DNA of 64,000 nt from Anthopleura xanthogrammica. Taxonomy: Eukaryota; Cnidaria; Anthozoa; Actiniaria; Actiniidae. The stretch is from contig OZ025207.1 in NCBI GenBank assembly GCA_964019055.1, forward strand, positions 7,367,501 to 7,431,500, written 5' to 3'. Under the pieces are notes generated by a model. That model was not told where the DNA came from. It was given only the letters and a program-made list of their open reading frames with translations, and searched no databases. Made by a program: the position numbers and the translations under genes. Below, one piece after another: positions 21,934-34,548 of the stretch (its first letter is position 1; each line of letters begins with the position of its first letter).

Positions 21934-24390
21934 TCATTTTAACCCTAACAATGAGGTTTTTTGCTGATGGGATGACTTTTTTGCCAAAAACACGACATTA
22001 TTGCTAATGAAAAAAACGTATTGGCTGAAAACACGACGTTTTGGCTGATAAAATGAAGTTTTTGGTGAAAAAAGGTTTTTTTTGCTGAAAATTTTTTTTT
22101 GGCTGAGAATTTTCTTTTGCCGATAACACGACGTTTTCACTGCTAAAAGCACATTTTGGGCGCGAACAGCACATTTTTGGTGAGAAAAAGAGGGTTTTGC
22201 TGACAAAAAAGCATTTTTGCTGAAAAAAGGTCATTTTAACCCTAACAATGAGGTTTTTTGCTGATGGGATGACTTTTTTGCCAAAAACACGACATTATTG
22301 CTAATGAAAAAAACGTATTGGCTGAAAACACGACGTTTTGGCTGATAAAATGAAGTTTTTGGTGAAAAAAGGTTTTTTTTGCTGAACATTTTTTTTTGGC
22401 TGAGAATTTTCTTTTGCCGATAACACGACGTTTTCACTGCTAAAAGCACATTTTGGGCGCGAACAGCACATTTTTGGTGAGAAAAAGAGGGTTTTGCTGA
22501 GAAAAAAGCATTTTTGCTGAAAAAAGGTCATTTTAACCCTAACAATGAGGTTTTTTGCTGATGGGATGACTTTTTTGCCAAAAACACGACATTATTGCTG
22601 ATGAAAAAAACGTATTGGCTGAAAACACGACGTTTTGGCAGATAAAATGAAGTTTTTGGTGAGAAAATGAGATTTTTGGTGAAAAAAGGTGTTTTTTCGT
22701 GAACATTTTTTTTTGGCTGAGAATTTTCTTTTGCCGATAACACGACGTTTTCACTGCTACAAGCACATTTGGGGCGCGAACAGCACATTTTTGATGAGAA
22801 AAAGAGGGTTTTCCTGAGAAAAAAGCATGTTTGCTGAAAAAAGGTCATTTTAACCCTAACAATGAGGTTTTTTGCTGATGGGATGACTTTTTTGCCAAAA
22901 ACACGACATTATTGCTGATGAAAAAAACGTATTGGCTGAAAACACGACGTTTTGGCTGATAAAATGAAGTTTTTGGTGAGAAAATGAGATTTTTGGTGAA
23001 AAAAGGTGTTTTTTCCTGAACATTTTTTTTTGGCTGAGAATTTTCTTTTGCCGATAACACGACGTTTTCACTGCTACAAGCACATTTGGGGCGCGAACTG
23101 CACATTTTTGATGAGAAAAAGAGGGTTTTGCTGAGAAAAAAGCATTTTTGCTGAAAAAAGGTCATTTTAACCCTAACAATGAGGTTTTTTGCTGATGGGA
23201 TGACTTTTTTGCCAAAAACACGACATTAATGCTGATGAAAAAAACGTATTGCCTGAAAACACGACGTTTTGGCTGATAAAATGAAGTTTTTGGTAAAAAA
23301 AGGTTTTTTTTGCTGAACATTTTTTTTTGGCTGAGAATTTTCTTTTGCCGATAACACGACGTTTTCACTGCTAAAAGCACATTTTGGGCGCGAACAGCAC
23401 ATTTTTGGTGAGAAAAAGAGGGTTTTCCTGAGAAAAAAGCCTTTTTGCTGAGAAAAGGTCATTTTAACCCTAACAATGAGGTTTTTTGCTGATGGGATGA
23501 CTTTTTTGCCAAAAACACGACATTATTGCTGATGATAAAAACGTATTGGCTGAAAACACGACGTTTTGGCTGATAAAATGAAGTTTTTGGTGAGAAAATG
23601 AGATTTTTGGTGAAAAAAGGTGTTTTTTGCTGAAAATTTTTTTTGGCTGAGAATTTTCTTTTGCCGATAACACGACGTTTTCACTGCTACAAGCACATTT
23701 GGGGCGCGAACAGCAATTTTTTGATGAGAAAAAGAGGGTTTTCCTGAGAAAAAAGCATTTTTGCTGAAAAAAGGTCATTTTAACCCTAACAATGAGGTTT
23801 TTTGCTGATGGGATGACTTTTTTGCCAAAAACACCACATTATTGCTGATGAAAAAAACGTATTGGCTGAAAACACGACGTTTTGGCTGATAAAATGAAGT
23901 TTTTGGTGAAAAAAGGTTTTTTTTGCTGAACATTTTTTTTTGGCTGAGAATTTTCTTTTGCCGATAACACGACGTTTTCACTGCTAAAAGCACATTTTGG
24001 GCGCGAACAGCACATTTTTGGTGAGAAAAAGAGGGTTTTGCTGAGAAAAAAGCCTTTTTGCTGAGAAAAGGTCATTTTAACCCTAACAATGAGGTTTTTT
24101 GCTGATGGGATGACTTTTTTGCCAAAAACACGACATTATTGCTGATGAAAAAAACGTATTGGTTGGAAAAACACGACGTTTTGGCTGATGAAATGAAGTT
24201 TTTGATGAGAAAATGAGATTTTTGGTGAAAAAAGGTGTTTTTTGCTGAACATTTTTTTTTGGCTGAGAATTTACTTTAGCCGATAACACGACGTTTTCAC
24301 TGCTACAAGCACATTTTGGGCGCGAACAGCACATTTTTGATGAGAAAAAGAGGGTTTTGCTGAGAAAAAAGCATTTTTGCTGAAAAAAGG
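21934..24390 (-). repeat. Cluster of 297-bp monomers lacking one 20-bp subunit
   Basis: Monomers start at 21934, 22231, 22528, 22845, 23162, 23459, 23775 and 24072. Those at 21934, 22231, 23162 and 23775 are 297 bp. Each runs gaagtttttggtgaaaaaagg (or ggtaaaaaaagg) with the gagaaaatgagattttt subunit removed. The removal falls between two ggtga cores. The 21934 and 22231 copies are nearly the same and adjacent. Full-length copies at 22528, 22845 and 23459 carry a linked marker, cactgctacaagcac with ttgatgagaaaaag. From 23162 onward short and full-length copies alternate, giving a dimer of about 613 bp. Confidence 0.85.
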
Positions 24391-26911
24391 TCATTTTAAC
24401 CCTAACAATGAGGTTTTTTGCTGATGGGATGACTTTTTTGCCAAAAACACGACATTATTGCTGATGATAAAAACGTATTGGCTGAAAACACGACGTTTTC
24501 GCTGATAAAATGAAGTTTTTGGTGAGAAAATGAGATTTTTGGTGAAAAAAGGTGTTTTTTGCTGAAATTTTTTTTTTGGCTGAGAATTTTCTTTGGCCGA
24601 TAACACGACGTTTTCACTGCTAAAAGCACATTTTGGGCTTGAACAGCACATTTTTGGTGAGAAAAAGAGGGTTTTGCTGAGAAAAAAGCATTTTTGCTGA
24701 AAAAAGGTCATTTTAACCCTAACAATGAGGTTTTTTGCTGATGGGATGACTTTTTTGCCAAAAACACGACATTATTGCTGATGAAAAAAACGTATTGGTT
24801 GGAAAAACACAACGTTTTGGCTGATAAAATGAAGTTTTTGGTGAGAAAATGAGATTTTTGGTGAAAAAAGGTGTTTTTGGCTGAAAATTTTTTTTTGGCT
24901 GAGAATTTTCTTTTGCCGATAACACGACGTTTTCACTGCTACAAGCACATTTTGGGCTTGAACATAACATTTTTGATGAGAAAAAGAGGGTTTTGCTGAG
25001 AAAAAAGCATTTTTGCTGAAAAAAGGTCATTTTAACCCTAACAATGAGGTTTTTTGCTGATGGGATGACTTTTTTGCCAAAAACACGACATTATTGCTGA
25101 TGAAAACAACGTATTGGCTGAAAACACGACGTTTTGGCTGATAAAATGAAGTTTTTGGTGAGAAAATGAGATTTTTGGTGAAAAAAGCTGTTTTTTGCTG
25201 AACATTTTTTTTTGGCTGAGAATTTTCTTTTGCCGATAACACGACGTTTTCACTGCTAAAAGCACATTTTGGGCGCGAACAGTACATTTTTGGTGAGAAA
25301 AAGAGGGTTTTCCTGAGAAAAAAGCATTTTTGCTGAAAAAAGGTCATTTTAACCCTAACAATGAGGTTTTTTGGTGATGGGATGACTTTTTTGCCAAAAA
25401 CACGACATTATTGCTGATGAAAACAACGTATTGGCTGAAAACACGACGTTTTGGCTGATAAAATGAAGTTTTCGGTGAGAAAATGAGATTTTTGGTGAAA
25501 AAAGCTGTTTTTTGCTGAACATTTTTTTTTGGCTGAGAATTTTCTTTTGCCGATAACACGACGTTTTCACTGCTAAAAGCACATTTTGGGCGCGAACAGT
25601 ACATTTTTGGTGAGAAAAAGAGGGTTTTGCTGAGAAAAAAGCATTTTTGCTGAAAAAAGGTCATTTTAACCCTAACAATGAGGTTTTTTGGTGATGGGAT
25701 GACTTTTTTGCCAAAAACACCACATTATTGCTGATGAAAAAAACGTATTGGCTGAAAACACGACGTTTTGGCTTATAAAATGAAGTTTTTGGTGAGAAAA
25801 TGAGATTTTTGGTGAAAAAAGGTGTTTTTTTTGCTGAAAATTTTTTTTTGGCTGAGATTTTTCTTTTGCCGATAACACGACGTTTTCACTGTTAAAAGCA
25901 CATTTTGGGCGCGAACAGCACATTTTTGGTGAGAAAAAGAGGGTTTTGCTAAGAAAAAAGCATTTTTGCTGAAAAAAGGTCATTTTAACCCTAACAATGA
26001 GGTTTTTTGCTGATGGGATGACTTTTTTGCCAAAAACACCACATTATTGCTGATGAAAAAAACGTATTGGCTGAAAACACGACGTTTTGGCTGATAAAAT
26101 GAAGTTTTTGGTGAGAAAATGAGATTTTTGGTGAAAAAAGCTGTTTTTTGCTGAACATTTTTTTTTGGCTGAGAAATTTCTTTTGCCGATAACACGACGT
26201 TTTCACTGCTAAAAGCACATTTTGGGCTTGAACAGCACATTTTTGGTGAGAAAAAGAGGGTTTTGCTGAGAAAAAAGCATTTTTGCTGAAAAAAGGTCAT
26301 TTTAACCCTAACAATGAGGTTTTTTGCTTATGGGATGACTTTTTTGCCAAAAACACGACATTATTGCTGATGAAAAAAACGTATTGGCTGAAAACACGAC
26401 GTTTTGGCTGATAAAATGAAGTTTTTGGTGAGAAAATGAGATTTTTGGTGAAAAAAGGTGGTTTTTGCTGAACATTTTTTTTTGGCTGAGAATTTTCTTT
26501 GGCTGATAACACGACGTTTTCACTGCTAAAAGCACATTTTGGGCTTGAACAGCACATTTTTGGTGAGAAAAAGAGGGTTTTGCTGAGAAAAAAAGTATTT
26601 TTGCTGAAAAAAGGTCATTTTAACCCTAACAATGAGGTTTTTTGCTGATGGGATGACTTTTTTGCCAAAAACACGACATTATTGCCGATGAAAAAAGCGT
26701 ATTGGCTGAAAACATGACGTTTTGCCTGATAAAATGAAGTTTTTGGTGAGAAAAGGTGTTTTTTCCTGAACATTTTTTTTTGGCTGAGAATTTTCTTTGG
26801 CTGATAACACGACGTTTTCACTGCTAAAAGCACATTTTGGGCTTGAACAGCACATTTTTGGTGAGAAAAAAAGGGTTTTGCTGAGAAAAAAGCATTTTTG
26901 CAGAAAAAAGG
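24391..26911 (-). repeat. Mixed monomers carrying the gggcttgaac variant
   Basis: Monomers start at 24391, 24708, 25027, 25344, 25661, 25980, 26297 and 26615. The gggcttgaac form of the GC box occurs in 24391, 24708, 25980, 26297 and 26615. The 25027 and 25344 copies form an adjacent near-identical pair marked by gaaaacaacg and aacagtacattt. The 24072 and 24708 monomers share ttggttggaaaaacac. The 26615 copy is 297 bp. It has lost one subunit at gtttttggtgagaaaagg, a joint different from the 21.9-kb cluster, and also has aaaacatgacgttttgcctg like the 17829 copy. Confidence 0.8.
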
Positions 26912-27252
26912 TCATTTTAACCCTAACAATGAGGTTTTTTGCTGATGGGATGACTTTTTTGCCAAAAACACGACATTATTGCTGATGAAAAACACGACAT
27001 TATTGCTGATGAAAAAAACGTATTGGCTGAAAACACGACGTTTTGGCTGATAAAATGAAGTTTTTGGTGAGAAAATGAGATTTTTGGTGAAAAAAGGTGG
27101 TTTTTGCTGAACATTTTTTTTTGGCTGAGAATTTTCTTTGGCTGATAACACGACGTTTTCACTGCTAAAAGCACATTTTGGGCGCGAACAGCACATTTTT
27201 GGTGAGAAAAAGAGGGTTTTGCTGAGAAAAAAGCATTTTTGCTGAAAAAAGG
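26912..27252 (-). repeat. Long 341-bp monomer with a 24-bp tandem duplication
   Basis: The segment aacacgacattattgctgat is present twice in succession between about 26966 and 27014, adding 24 bp (341 instead of 317). The added length is one subunit plus four bases, so it is an insertion rather than a loss by the same kind of local exchange that made the 297-bp copies. The rest of the monomer matches the 26297 copy, including ggtggtttttgctgaac. Confidence 0.88.
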
Positions 27253-30200
27253 TCATTTTAACCCTAACAATGAGGTTTTTTGCTGATGGGATGACTTTTT
27301 TGCCAAAAACACGACATTATTGCCGATGAAAACAACGTATTGGCTGAAAACACGACGTTTTGGCTGATAAAATGAAGTTTTTGGTGAGAAAATGAGATTT
27401 TTGGTGAAAAAAGGTGTTTTTTGCTGAACATTTTTTTTTGGCTGAGAATTTTCTTTTACCGATAACACGACGTTTTCACTGCTAAAAGCACATTTTGGTC
27501 GCGAACAGCACATTTTTGGTGAGAAAAAGAGGGTTTTGCTGAGAAAAAAGCATTTTTGCTGAAAAAAGGTCATTTTAACCCTAACAATGAGGTTTTTTGC
27601 TGATGGGATGACTTTTTTGCCAAAAACACCACATTATTGCTGATGAAAAAAACGTATTGGCTGAAAACACGACGTTTTGGCTGATAAAATGAAGTTTTTG
27701 GTGAGAAAATGAGATTTTTGGTGAAAAAAGGTGTTTTTTGCAGAAATTTTGTTTTTTGGCTGAGAATTTTCTTTTGCCGATAACACGACGTTTTCACTGC
27801 TAAAAGCACATTTTGGTCGCGAACAGCACATTTTTGGAGAGAAAAAGAGGGTTTTGCTGAGAAAAAAGCATTTTTGCTGAAAAAAGGTCATTTTAACCCT
27901 AACAATGAGGTTTTTTGCTGATGGGATGACTTTTTTGCCAAAAACACGACATTATTGCCGATGAAAACAACGTATTGGCTGAAAACACGACGTTTTGGCT
28001 GATAAAATGAAGTTTTTGGTGAGAAAATGAGATTTTTGGTGAAAAAAGGTGTTTTTTGCTGAACATTTTTTTTTGGCTGAGAATTTTCTTTCGCCGATAA
28101 CACGACGTTTTCACTGCTAAAAGCACATTTTGGGTGCGAACAGCACATTTTTGGTGAGAAAAAGAGGGTTTTGCTGAGAAAAAAGCATTTTTGCTGAAAA
28201 AAGGTCATTTTAACCCTAACAATGAGGTTTTTTGCTGATGGGATGACTTTTTTGCCAAAAACACCACATTATTGCTGATGAAAAAAACGTATTGGCTGAA
28301 AACACGACGTTTTGGCTGATAAAATGAAGTTTTTGGTGAGAAAATGAGATTTTTGGTGAAAAAAGGTGTTTTTTGCTGAACATTTTTTTTTGGCTGAGAA
28401 TTTTCTTTCGCCGATAACACGACGTTTTCACTGCTAAAAGCACATTTTGGGTGCGAACAGCACATTTTTGGTGAGAAAAAGAGGGTTTTGCTGAGAAAAA
28501 AGCATTTTTGCTGAAAAAAGGTCATTTTAACCCTAACAATGAGGTTTTTTGCTGATGGGATGACTTTTTTGCCAAAAACACCACATTATTGCTGATGAAA
28601 AAAACGTATTGGCTGAAAACACGACGTTTTGGCTGATAAAATGAAGTTTTTGGTGAGAAAATGAGATTTTTGGTGAAAAAAGGTGTTTTTTGCAGAAATT
28701 TTGTTTTTTGGCTGAGAATTTTCTTTGGCCGATAACACGACGTTTTCACTGCTAAAAGCACATTTTGGGCGCGAACAGCACATTTTTGGTGAGAAAAAGA
28801 GGGTTTTGCTGAGAAAAAAGCATTTTTGCTGAAAAAAGGTCATTTTCACCCTAACAATGAGGTTTTTTGCTGATGGGATGACTTTTTTGCCAAAAACACG
28901 ACATTATTGCTGATGAAAACAACGTATTGGCTGAAAACACGACGTTTTGGCTGATAAAATGAAGATTTTGGTGAAAAAATGAGATTTTTGGTGAAAAAAT
29001 GTGTTTTTTGCAGAAATTTTGTTTTTTGGCTGAGAATTTTCTTTGGCCGATAACACGACGTTTTCACTGCTAAAAGCACATTTTGGTCGCGAACAGCACA
29101 TTTTTGGAGAGAAAAAGAGGGTTTTGCTGAGAAAAAGCATTTTTCCTGAAAAAAGGTCATTTTAACCCTAACAATGAAGTTTTTTGCTGATGGGATGACT
29201 TTTTTGCCAAAAACACGACATTATTGCTGATGAAAACAACGTATTGGCTGAAAACACGACGTTTTGGCTGATAAAATGAAGTTTTTGGTGAGAAAATGAG
29301 ATTTTTGGTAAGAAAAGGTGTTTTTTGCTGACAATTTTTTTTTGGCTGAGAATTTTCTTTGGCCGATAACACGACGTTTTCACTGCTAAAAGCACATTTT
29401 GGGAGCGAACAGCACATTTTCGGTGAGAAAAAGAGGGTTTTGATGAGAAAAAAGCATTTTCGCTGAAAAAAGGTCATTTTAACCCTAACAATGAGGTTTT
29501 TTGCTGATGGGATGACTTTTTTGCCAAAAACACCACATTATTGCTGATGAAAAAAAACGTATTGGCTGAAAACACGACGTTTTGGCTGATAAAATGAAGT
29601 TTTTGGTGAGAAAATGAGATTTTTGGTGAAAAAAGGTGTTTTTTGCAGAAATTTTGTTTTTTGGCTGAGAATTTTCTTTTGCCGATAACACGACGTTTTC
29701 ACTGCTAAAAGCACATTTTGGTTGCGAACAGCACATTTTTGGTGAGAAAAAGAGGGTTTTGCTGAGAAAAAAGCATTTTTGCTGAAAAAAGGTCATTTTA
29801 ACCCTAACAATGAGGTTTTTTGCTTATAGGATGACTTTTTTGCCAAAAACACGACATTATTGCTGATGAAAAAAACGTATTGGCTGAAAACACGACGTTT
29901 TGGCTGATAAAATGAAGTTTTTGGTGAGAAAATGAGATTTTTGGTGAAAAAAGGTGTTTTTTGCTGAACATTTTTTTTTGGCTAATAATTTTCTTTGGCC
30001 GATAACACGACGTTTTCACTGCTAAAAGCACATTTTGGGCGCGAACAGCACATTTTTGGTGAGAAAAAGAGGGTTTTGCTGAGAAAAAAGCATTTTTGCT
30101 GAAAAAAGGTCATTTTCACCCTAACAATGAGGTTTTTTGCTGATGGGATGACTTTTTTGCCAAAAACACGACATTATTGCTGATGAAAAAAACGTATTGG

Positions 30201-33200
30201 CGGAAAACACGACGTTTTGGCTGATAAAATGAAGTTTTTGGTGAGAAAATGAGATTTTTGGTGAAAAAAGGTGTTTTTTGCTGAACATTTTTTTTTGGCT
30301 GAGAATTTTCTTTGGCCGATAACACGACGTTTTCACTGCTAAAAGCACATTTTGGGCGCGAACAGCACATTTTCGGTGAGAAAAAGAGGGTTTTGCTGAG
30401 AAAAAAGCATTTTTGCTGAAAAAAGGTCATTTTAACCCTAACAATAAAGTTTTTTGCTGATGGGATGACTTTTTTGCCAAAAACACGACATTATTGCTGA
30501 TGAAAAAAACGTATTGGCTGAAAACACGACGTTTTGGCTGATAAAATGAAGTTTTTGGTGAGAAAATGAGATTTTTGGTGAAAAAAGGTGTTTTTTGCTG
30601 AACATTTTTTTTTGGCTGAGAATTTTCTTTCGCCGAAAACACGACGTTTTCACTGCTAAAAGCACATTTTGGGCGCGAACAGCACATTTTTGGTGAGAAA
30701 AAGAGGGTTTTGCTGAAAAAAAAGCATTTTTGCTGAAAAAAGGTCATTTTAACCCTAACAATGAGGTTTTTTGCTTATGGGATGACTTTTTTGCCAAAAA
30801 CACGACATTATTGCTGATGAAAAAAACGTATTGGCTGAAAACACGACGTTTTGGCTGATAAAATGAAGTTTTTGGTGATCAAATGAGATTTTTGGTGAAA
30901 AAAGGTGTTTTTTGCTGAACATTTTTTTTTGGCTGAGAATTTTCTTTGGCAGATAACACGACGTTTTCACTGCTAAAAGCACATTTTGGGCGCGAACAGC
31001 ACATTTTTGGTGAGAAAAAGAAGGTTTTGCTGAGAAAAAAGCATTTTTGCTGAAAAAAGGTCATTTTAACCCTAACAATAAAGTTTTTTGCTGATGGGAT
31101 GACTTTTTTGCCAAAAACACGACATTATTGCTGATGAAAAAAACGTATTGGCTGAAAACACGACGTTTTGGCTGATAAAATGAAGTTTTTGGTGAGAAAA
31201 TGAGATTTTTGGTGAAAAAAGGTGTTTTTTGCTGAACATTTTTTTTTGGCTGAGAATTTTCTTTCGCCGATAACACGACGTTTTCACTGCTAAAAGCACA
31301 TATTGGGCGCGAACAGCACATTTTTGGTGAGAAAAAGAGGGTTTTGCTGAGAAAAAAGCATATTTGCTGAAAAAAGGTCATTTTAACCCTAACAATGAGG
31401 TTTTTTGCTGATGGGATGACTTTTTTGCCAAAAACACGACATTATTGCTGATGAAAAAAACGTATTGGCTGAAAACACGACGTTTTGGCTGATAAAATGA
31501 AGTTTTTGGTGAGAAAATGAGATTTTTGGTGAAAAAAGGTGTTTTTTGCCGAACATTTTTTTTTGGCTGAGAATTTTCTTTCGCCGAAAACACGACGTTT
31601 TCACTGCTAAAAGCACATTTTGGGCGCGAACAGCACATTTTTGGTGAGAAAAAGAGGGTTTTGCTGAGAAAAAAGCATTTTTGCTGAAAAAAGGTCATTT
31701 TAACCCTAACAATGAGGTTTTTTGCTGATGGGATGACTTTTTTGCCAAAAACACGACATTATTGCCGATGAAAACAACGTATTGGCTGAAAACACGACGT
31801 TTTGGCTGATAAAATGAAGTTTTTGGTGAGAAAATGAGATTTTTGGTGAAAAAAGCTGTTTTTGGCTTATAATTTTTTTTTGGCTGAGAATTTTCTTTTG
31901 CCGATAACACGACGTTTTCACTGCTAAAAGCACATTTTGGGCGCGAACAGCACATTTTTGGTGAGAAAAAGAGGGTTTTGCTGAGAAAAAAGCATTTTTG
32001 CTGAAAAAAGGTCATTTTAACCCTAACAATGAGGTTTTTTGCTGATGGGATGACTTTTTTGCCAAAAACACGACATTATTGCTGATGAAAAAAACGTATT
32101 GGCTGAAAACACGACGTTTTGGCTGATAAAATGAAGTTTTTGGTGAGAAAATGAGATTTTTGGTGAAAAAAGCTGTTTTTGGCTTATAATTTTTTTTTGG
32201 CTGAGAATTTTCTTTTGCCGATAACACGACGTTTTCACTGCTAAAAGCACATTTTGGTTGCGAAAAGCATATTTTTGGAGAGAAAAAGAGGGTTTTGCTG
32301 AGAAAAAGCATTTTTTCATAAAAAAGGTCATTTTAACCCTAACAATGAAGTTTTTTGCTGATGGAATGACTTTTTTGCCAAAAACACGACATTATTGCTG
32401 ATGAAAAAAACGTATTGGCTGAAAACGTGACGTTTTGGCTGATAAAATGAAGTTTTTGGTGAGAAAATGAGATTTTTGGTGAAAAAAGGTGTTTTTTGCT
32501 GAAATTTTTTTTTTCGCTGAGAAATTTCTTTGGCCGATAACACGACGTTTTCACTGCTAAAAGCACATTTTGGGCGCGAACAGCACATTCTTGGTGAGAA
32601 AAAGAGGGTTTTGCTGAGAAAAAAGCATTTTTGCTGAAAAAAGGTCATTTTAACCCTAACAATGAGGTTTTTTGCTGATGGGATGACTTTTTTGCCAAAA
32701 ACACCACATTATTGCTGATGAAAAAAACGTATTGGCTGAAAACACGACGTTTTGGCTGATAAAATGAAGTTTTTGGTGAGAAAATGAGATTTTTGGTGAA
32801 AAAAGGTGTTTTTTGCAGAAATTTTGTTTTTTGGCTGAGAATTTTCTTTTGCCGATAACACGACGTTTTCACTGCTAAAAGCACATTTTGGTTGCGAAAA
32901 GCACATTTTTGGAGAGAAAAAGAGGGTTTTGCTGAGAAAAAGCATTTTTTCATAAAAAAGGTCATTTTAACCCTAACAATGAAGTTTTTTGCTGATGGGA
33001 TGACTTTTTTGCCCAAAACACGACATTATTGCTGATGAAAACAACGTATTAGTTGAAAACACGACGTTTTGGCTGATAAAATGAAGTTTTTGGTGAGAAA
33101 ATGAGATTTTTGGTGAAAAAAGCTGTTTTTGGCTTAGAATTTTTTTTTGGCTGAGAATTTTGTTTTTCCGATAACACGACGTTTTCATTGCTCAAAGCAC

Positions 33201-34548
33201 ATTTTGGGCGCGAACAGCACATTTTTGGTGAGAAAAAGAGGGTTTTGCTGAGAAAAAAGCATTTTTGCTGAAAAAAGGTCATTTTAACCCTAACAATGAG
33301 GTTTTTTGCTGATGGGATGACTTTTTTGCGAAAAACACGACATTATTGCTGATGAAAAAAACGTATTGGCTGAAAACACGACGTTTTGGCTGATAAAATG
33401 AAGTTTTTGGTGAGAAAATGAGATTTTTGGTGAAAAAAGCTGTTTTTGGCTTAGAATTTTTTTTTGGCTGAGAATTTTGTTTTTCCGATAACACGACGTT
33501 TTCATTGCTCAAAGCACATTTTGGGCGCGAACAGCACATTTTTGGTGAGAAAAAGAGGGTTTTGCTGAGAAAAAAGCATTTTTGCTGAAAAAAGGTCATT
33601 TTAACCCTAACAATGAGGTTTTTTGCTGATGGGATGACTTTTTTGCCAAAAACACGACATTATTGCTGATGAAAAAAACGTATTTGCTGAAAACACGATG
33701 TTTTGGCTGATAAAATGAAGTTTTTGGTGAGAAAATGAGATTTTTGGTGAAAAAAGCTGTTTTTGGCTTAGAATTTTTTTTGTGGCTGAGAATTTTCTTT
33801 TACGATAAAACGACGTTTTCACTGCTAAAAGCACATTTTGGGCGCGAACAGCACATTTTTGGTGAGAAAAAGAGGGTTTTGCTGAGAAAAAAGCATTTTG
33901 GCTGAAAAAAGGTCATTTTAACCCTAACAATGAGGTTTTTTGCTGATGGGATGACTTTTTTGCCAAAAACACGACATTATTGCTGATGAAAAAAACGTAT
34001 TGGCTGAAAACACGACGTTTTGGCTGATAAAATGAAGTTTTTGGTGAGAAAATGAGATTTTTGGTGAAAAAAGGTGTTTTTTGCTGAACATTTTTTTTTT
34101 GGCTGAGAATTTTCTTTTGCCGATAACACGACGTTTTCACTGCTAAAAGCACATTTTGGGCGCGAACAGCACATTTTTGGTGAGAAAAAGAGGGTTTTGC
34201 TGAGAAAAAAAGCATTTTTGCTGAAAAAAGGTCATTTTAACCCTAACAATGAGGTTTTTTGCTGATGGGATGACTTTTTTGCCAAAAACACCACATTATT
34301 GCTGATGAAAAAAACGTATTGGCTGAAAACACGACGTTTTGGCTGATAAAATGAAGTTTTTGGTGAGAAAATGAGATTTTTGGTGAAAAAAGGTGTTTTT
34401 TGATGAACATTTTTTTTTGGCTGAGAATTTTCTTTGGCCGATAACACGACGTTTTCACTGCTAAAAGCACATTTTGGGCGCGAACAGCACATTTTTGGTG
34501 AGAAAAAGAGGGTTTTGCTGAGAAAAAAGCATTTTGGCTGAAAAAAGG
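27253..34548 (-). repeat. Mixed domain with gcagaaattttg and ggcttagaa variants
   Basis: Monomers start at 27253, 27570, 27888, 28205, 28522, 28840, 29157, 29474, 29793, 30110, 30427, 30744, 31061, 31378, 31695, 32012, 32328, 32645, 32962, 33279, 33596, 33913 and 34232. A gcagaaattttgttttttgg form occurs at 27570, 28522, 28840, 29474 and 32645. Monomers at 30427 and 31061 share aacaataaag, 634 bp apart. Those at 31695 and 32012 share ggcttataatttt. Those at 32962 and 33279 are near-identical with ggcttagaatttt and tttgtttttccgataac. Boundary variants tcaccctaac occur at 28840 and 30110. No non-satellite sequence was seen. Confidence 0.8.

Noticed and set aside
26797..26985. Plus-strand open frames in array B (26797-26985, 39872-40060, 42938-43129)
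   Set aside because: They are 62-63 codons long and occur only where local deletions or indels remove TGA-bearing subunits from one frame. They are not conserved between monomers.
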